Shown: in pieces, positions 60,601-64,000 of the stretch
Layout of the letters: the number at the start of each line of letters is the position of its first letter
How positions within the stretch are numbered: position 1 is the first letter of the stretch
Source of the DNA: Glossina fuscipes
Lineage: Eukaryota > Arthropoda > Insecta > Diptera > Glossinidae
Assembly (NCBI RefSeq): GCF_014805625.2
Contig: NW_023998422.1
Coordinates: forward strand, 2,948,210 to 3,012,209
Reading direction: 5' to 3'
DNA length: 64,000 nucleotides
Position numbers and translations under genes: made by a program
The notes under the pieces: generated by a model
What the model was told of the DNA's origin: nothing
The model's input: only the letters and a program-made list of their open reading frames with translations
Databases searched by the model: none

Positions 60601-63298
60601 TGATTGAACTGACAGCAATTTAAACATCAGTCCATCTTCTCTCCTGAGTTCCTTTTCAAAATACATGCATACCCATAGTTAGAATATTTAACGAACAATT
60701 TGTTAATGACGATGCATCGATCTCTATATAACAAAAAAAAAAAAAAAAGACAATTTCGTTAACGAAATTTTCTCTTATTTGAAAATAACATGAAGAAGAT
60801 TACAGTGAACGTCATCACTTTTCGTACGTATGGAATTTTGTACCAATTACATTAAATTTTCATATAGCAGTAGCTTACGTGAAATGTTTACGTCAATAAA
60901 TTACAACCCTGGGTCTTAATAGGAGGAGGAGGCCTGAATTAATTTTTTCAGAACTTTACAGAGAGAGCGTAATACTATCATTTGCAAATTACTTCCAAAA
61001 CTACTAGCTTTATGCTTTACGTCTGAGTACACGTCGAGTTTGTTTGTACATTCCAAACGGCTTGCAACTGCCCGATGAAATAAAGTGGCCCTCGCTTAGT
61101 GGAAATCAAATTTCTTTTTATTGAATTGTAGATGGGCGAATGCCAAAATGAATTTCTTTCCTATACCTATCCTGCTGCTAGTGTGGTTTTACTTTGGTGG
61201 CCCACGGCGCCCGATGACAAAAGATGTCAAGTGGAAGCGATGTCCGGCGCCACGAAGGAGTACGACAAGCCCCATCAATAGTCGTAAGATTTCAGAAAGA
61301 GGAAATAGAGAGAGAGCATTACCTTTTCTGTGTAATTCGAAGGAGGACATTGCCGGGTCGCGCGGTGTCGTAAAAAGCGAACTCGCTGGGCGAATAAAAG
61401 GTGTCCGAGTTCAAGTTTTGCATTTCAGATGTACCGGCAAGAAAACTAACCATATGATCAATTTTTATCAAATGATTTCACTGCAACAATGAAAGGGAAG
61501 CTATGTGTTCGGACTGCTTAATGCATTGCATTAGTCCTACTAGATACGATGCAGATTCTTGTAGTGCCATTTATACAATCGAGCTTTGACGACATTGTGA
61601 CAGCGCTTGTTCACGTCTTGCAAAAATCGTTCGAGTGAGGTGAGAAGTGCCGAAAGTCAAGAAACATCCCACTGCTAATAAGCATAAGATATATCGACAT
61701 CAAATTTTTTTTTTTTGGCTATAATGTACTAAGTGGATGTCGTCATTAGAACTAATCGTGGAAATTCGCGGAGAATTTTTAAATTCTATTTCCACACATC
61801 CAATCAAAAAACATGCGGTACTGCATGTAATCCAAAATCTTCAATTGTTGAGTGATTCAGTCTTTCGACACTGTAGATAAGAAGCACACAACAAATCTTT
61901 GCCAAAAACTATATCAAAAAGATTTGCTTGGTGCCTTGCGGATATTTTCATTTGAAATAGCAATTTTTTTTTTCTCACAATGCGAATGAATTGGCGACGA
62001 TTTTCTAAAATGTACGATTTATAAAAAGCCTGTGGTTTTAATGTGTCCAGAGATTGCATGATTAATTCGATGTTATTACTGCTACGGCTGCATAAAATTA
62101 AATAAATAGAGGGCTCCCAACCCGACATTCATGAATTAATTTCCTTTTCTGAGGTCGGATTGGGAAGGTGAAGATTTCGAGCCTTGAATGGAAGAACGAA
62201 AATGGGACAGGAAGTGGCAAAACTGCGGCTGGTGTATAGGGCCCGCGGGAGAAGTTAGTGCAACCTTTGTATTCGCGTCCGAGTGACAACCAAATGGTCC
62301 TCACGTGCGCTAATCAAGAATGCTATATTCAAAACACACCAAAATTCCGTTCCTCGATTGGCCTTCTGTGGCGTACTAAGAATTCTCCCCTAGGGAAATA
62401 TTTAAATGGTATGCGCACACAGTTTTTCGCCCGAGTCATTTAGAGTAGGCGTATATTTCTTTTTTTTTGTTTTTAAATCACCGAAGGGATGTCTTTGTGA
62501 GTATTGCGTGTTAATTATCACAAACAATTATGAAAAGAGAAAAAGATATGGAGGAGCCGTAGCTCACTCAGTAAGTGTTGCCCTTAACGACGAAGAATTC
62601 ACGATCAAGTTTGATTAAACAACTCTGGGATTTGAAGACGCGAATGCTAACCTGACCGTCGAGTCGCTTATCTATTTGGCTAGACAGGACCGTCGATTGC
62701 GTCGCTTTTTCGAAACCTTTTCGCGGGCAATACAACATACATCCATCTATTAATCTGATTTAGCCGATAACACCTTTAAAAAGTCCTTTTAGGTATCCAA
62801 GCCAGAACAGCCAGTGATCATATCTCCTTAATTACTTACGATATTAATTTAAAAAGTGAAACGATGCCAGTTAAGGTCCTACCAACACACTTGAAAAATG
62901 ACTCGCAGTTGGGTTAACCTCGCGCCACTTAAATAGAGAGGCTTTTATTCCACTTTGAACACAATGGTAAAGTGGATGTCTCCTAACTACATTTCTACGG
63001 TTGCGAGAAATTTTGATACATTTTAGAACAAATATTCCGGTTTAAGAAAAAAAGCGAGATCGTCTAACTCAATTACGTATGAACCCGAACCTTACGCTGT
63101 TAGGTCTAGATATAGAACTATTAGTACGGCCACATACGAAGGACTTTGATGTTGCATAAAATATCAAACTACACAATGCAACGTTTGCGTGTATTCGACA
63201 GCCGATGTGAAAGTCCACATCTTTGTGCCTACATGTGCAATATTTCTTAATCAAGAGTGACCTATTTGAAGAGAAACCGTTATACGCGGAAGCACAAT
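57644..63298. other. Long spacer with one 119-codon frame
   Basis: The plus frame 58519-58878 starts with ATG and encodes 119 residues (MRTEAYVLNRYDAH... to the end VTSST). It overlaps no repeat family here, and I recognise no domain. Frame 61121-61492 (123 codons, TTG start) lies in a GC-richer patch, also unassigned. A runs lie at 58198-58211, 60729-60748 and near 58960. A tRNA-like stretch (gccgtagctcactcag, 62557-62580) has no matching B box. Confidence 0.35.
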
Positions 63299-63338
63299 AG
63301 ACGACGACGACGATGACGACGATGACGACGTTGATGAT
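63299..63338 (+). repeat. GAC/GAT trinucleotide run
   Basis: Imperfect run of gac and gat units with no long frame through it. A (CA)/(CG)-rich patch follows near 63520-63565. Confidence 0.85.
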
Positions 63339-64000
63339 AATGGTAAGTAGCTCTCTGCCATCAATTTATGCAAATTTTACTGCAAATTCAATATTTACTC
63401 CAATGGATGGCGATTCGAATTGCAAAACTTGAAATGTTTGCTTTCAGTGAATCAAATATTATTAATTGCATTTTTTTTTTATCGTTCTTTAATCAATTCA
63501 GAAGCAATAAGTGGACGTTTATACACACACGCAGAGACATATACTATTACGCACACGCGCACGTATAGTGTACTTATATTGAAAATTTTGAATTGAATTG
63601 AAAATCCGAACGTAAATGATAAAATATCGCTACAATTCATATGTTTGTGCATTTATATGCAAGCACATACACATATTTATATATATGTTGGCGAATTTAA
63701 CAGGTTTTGTTAGACAAACAAACGAAGATAAAATTATATCATAGCGACGTTTAGTTAACTGTCAGTCATTCTTTTAAAGTGATTGCTTTGAAGACAAGAA
63801 GAGTGTGACTGTCTATAGATGCTTCAACACTTTACTTCTACATAAGTACATACGTTTGCCGGTAATATGCTTAAGGCATTTATTTCATCGCTATAGTAAA
63901 AACAAGCAAATTTTCAAAAAAACAAAGATTGTCCGCGCAATAATAACAACAACAATTGTTCTACTACAAAGAAATCGCAATAAATGTTGGAAAAAAATTC
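63339..64000. other. Terminal spacer, nothing recognised
   Basis: AT-rich sequence with TA-rich patches near 63670-63690. No coding or repeat-family signal is seen up to the window edge. Confidence 0.45.

Noticed and set aside
62555..62690. tRNA-like gccgtagctcactcag stretch
   Set aside because: No B box at a workable distance and no second copy in the window.
1..64000. CRISPR arrays, operons or phage-like systems
   Set aside because: No regularly spaced direct repeats and no dense gene blocks; the sequence is eukaryotic in every visible respect.

Overview
The window looks like euchromatic, non-coding nuclear DNA from an insect, most probably a higher (brachyceran) fly. The sequence is strongly AT-rich. 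It is full of homopolymer runs, CA, TA, CAA/CAG and GAT microsatellites. It holds decayed mariner transposase copies, tRNA-derived SINE copies and several families of short dispersed elements with terminal inverted sequences. No reading frame on either strand exceeds 165 codons, and no bacterial or organellar gene organisation is present. Placing it near tephritid flies is a guess from general sequence style; no marker gene is present to test it.

One real-looking protein-coding exon is visible: positions 37074-37247 on the minus strand. It has an ATG start, an acidic 58-residue product and a good splice donor. The rest of that gene was not found, so much of the window may be its introns or flanks. 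Two short unrecognised coding-like frames on the same strand (17316-17504 and 54078-54250) are weak exon candidates.

Four stretches are recognisable wrecks of protein genes. A mariner transposase copy lies at 22310-22840, and a second copy of a different mariner lineage at 40845-41355. A Kelch-repeat fragment lies at 35513-35821, with two tryptophan positions turned into stops. A MATH-BTB fragment lies at 46634-47046 on the minus strand, with a stop and a frameshift.

Dispersed repeats explain much of the remainder. Family B has termini like TTTTATACCCATCACC and internal GTCCGTCTGTCC-like blocks. Copies are at 7.4, 11.3-12.0, 13.6-13.9, 23.0-23.3, 26.2, 27.5-28.1, 51.1-51.9 and 57.3 kb. Family A has ends like TACCCTACACCACTT. 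Copies are at 2.2, 6.7-7.0, 8.8-9.2, 14.3, 24.1-24.4, 34.4-34.7, 53.6-53.9 and 57.6 kb. SINE family 1 has three copies (2.4, 18.4, 49.7 kb). A second tRNA-like family has three (8.9, 12.1, 46.0 kb). Several copies are nested or joined to one another.

Low-complexity belts lie at about 15.1-16.4, 19.3-21.0, 37.7-38.6, 41.6-42.0, 48.8-52.4 and 55.2-56.6 kb. The remaining spacers show nothing I can name. All similarity statements come from reading the sequence by eye; no database search or alignment was run.
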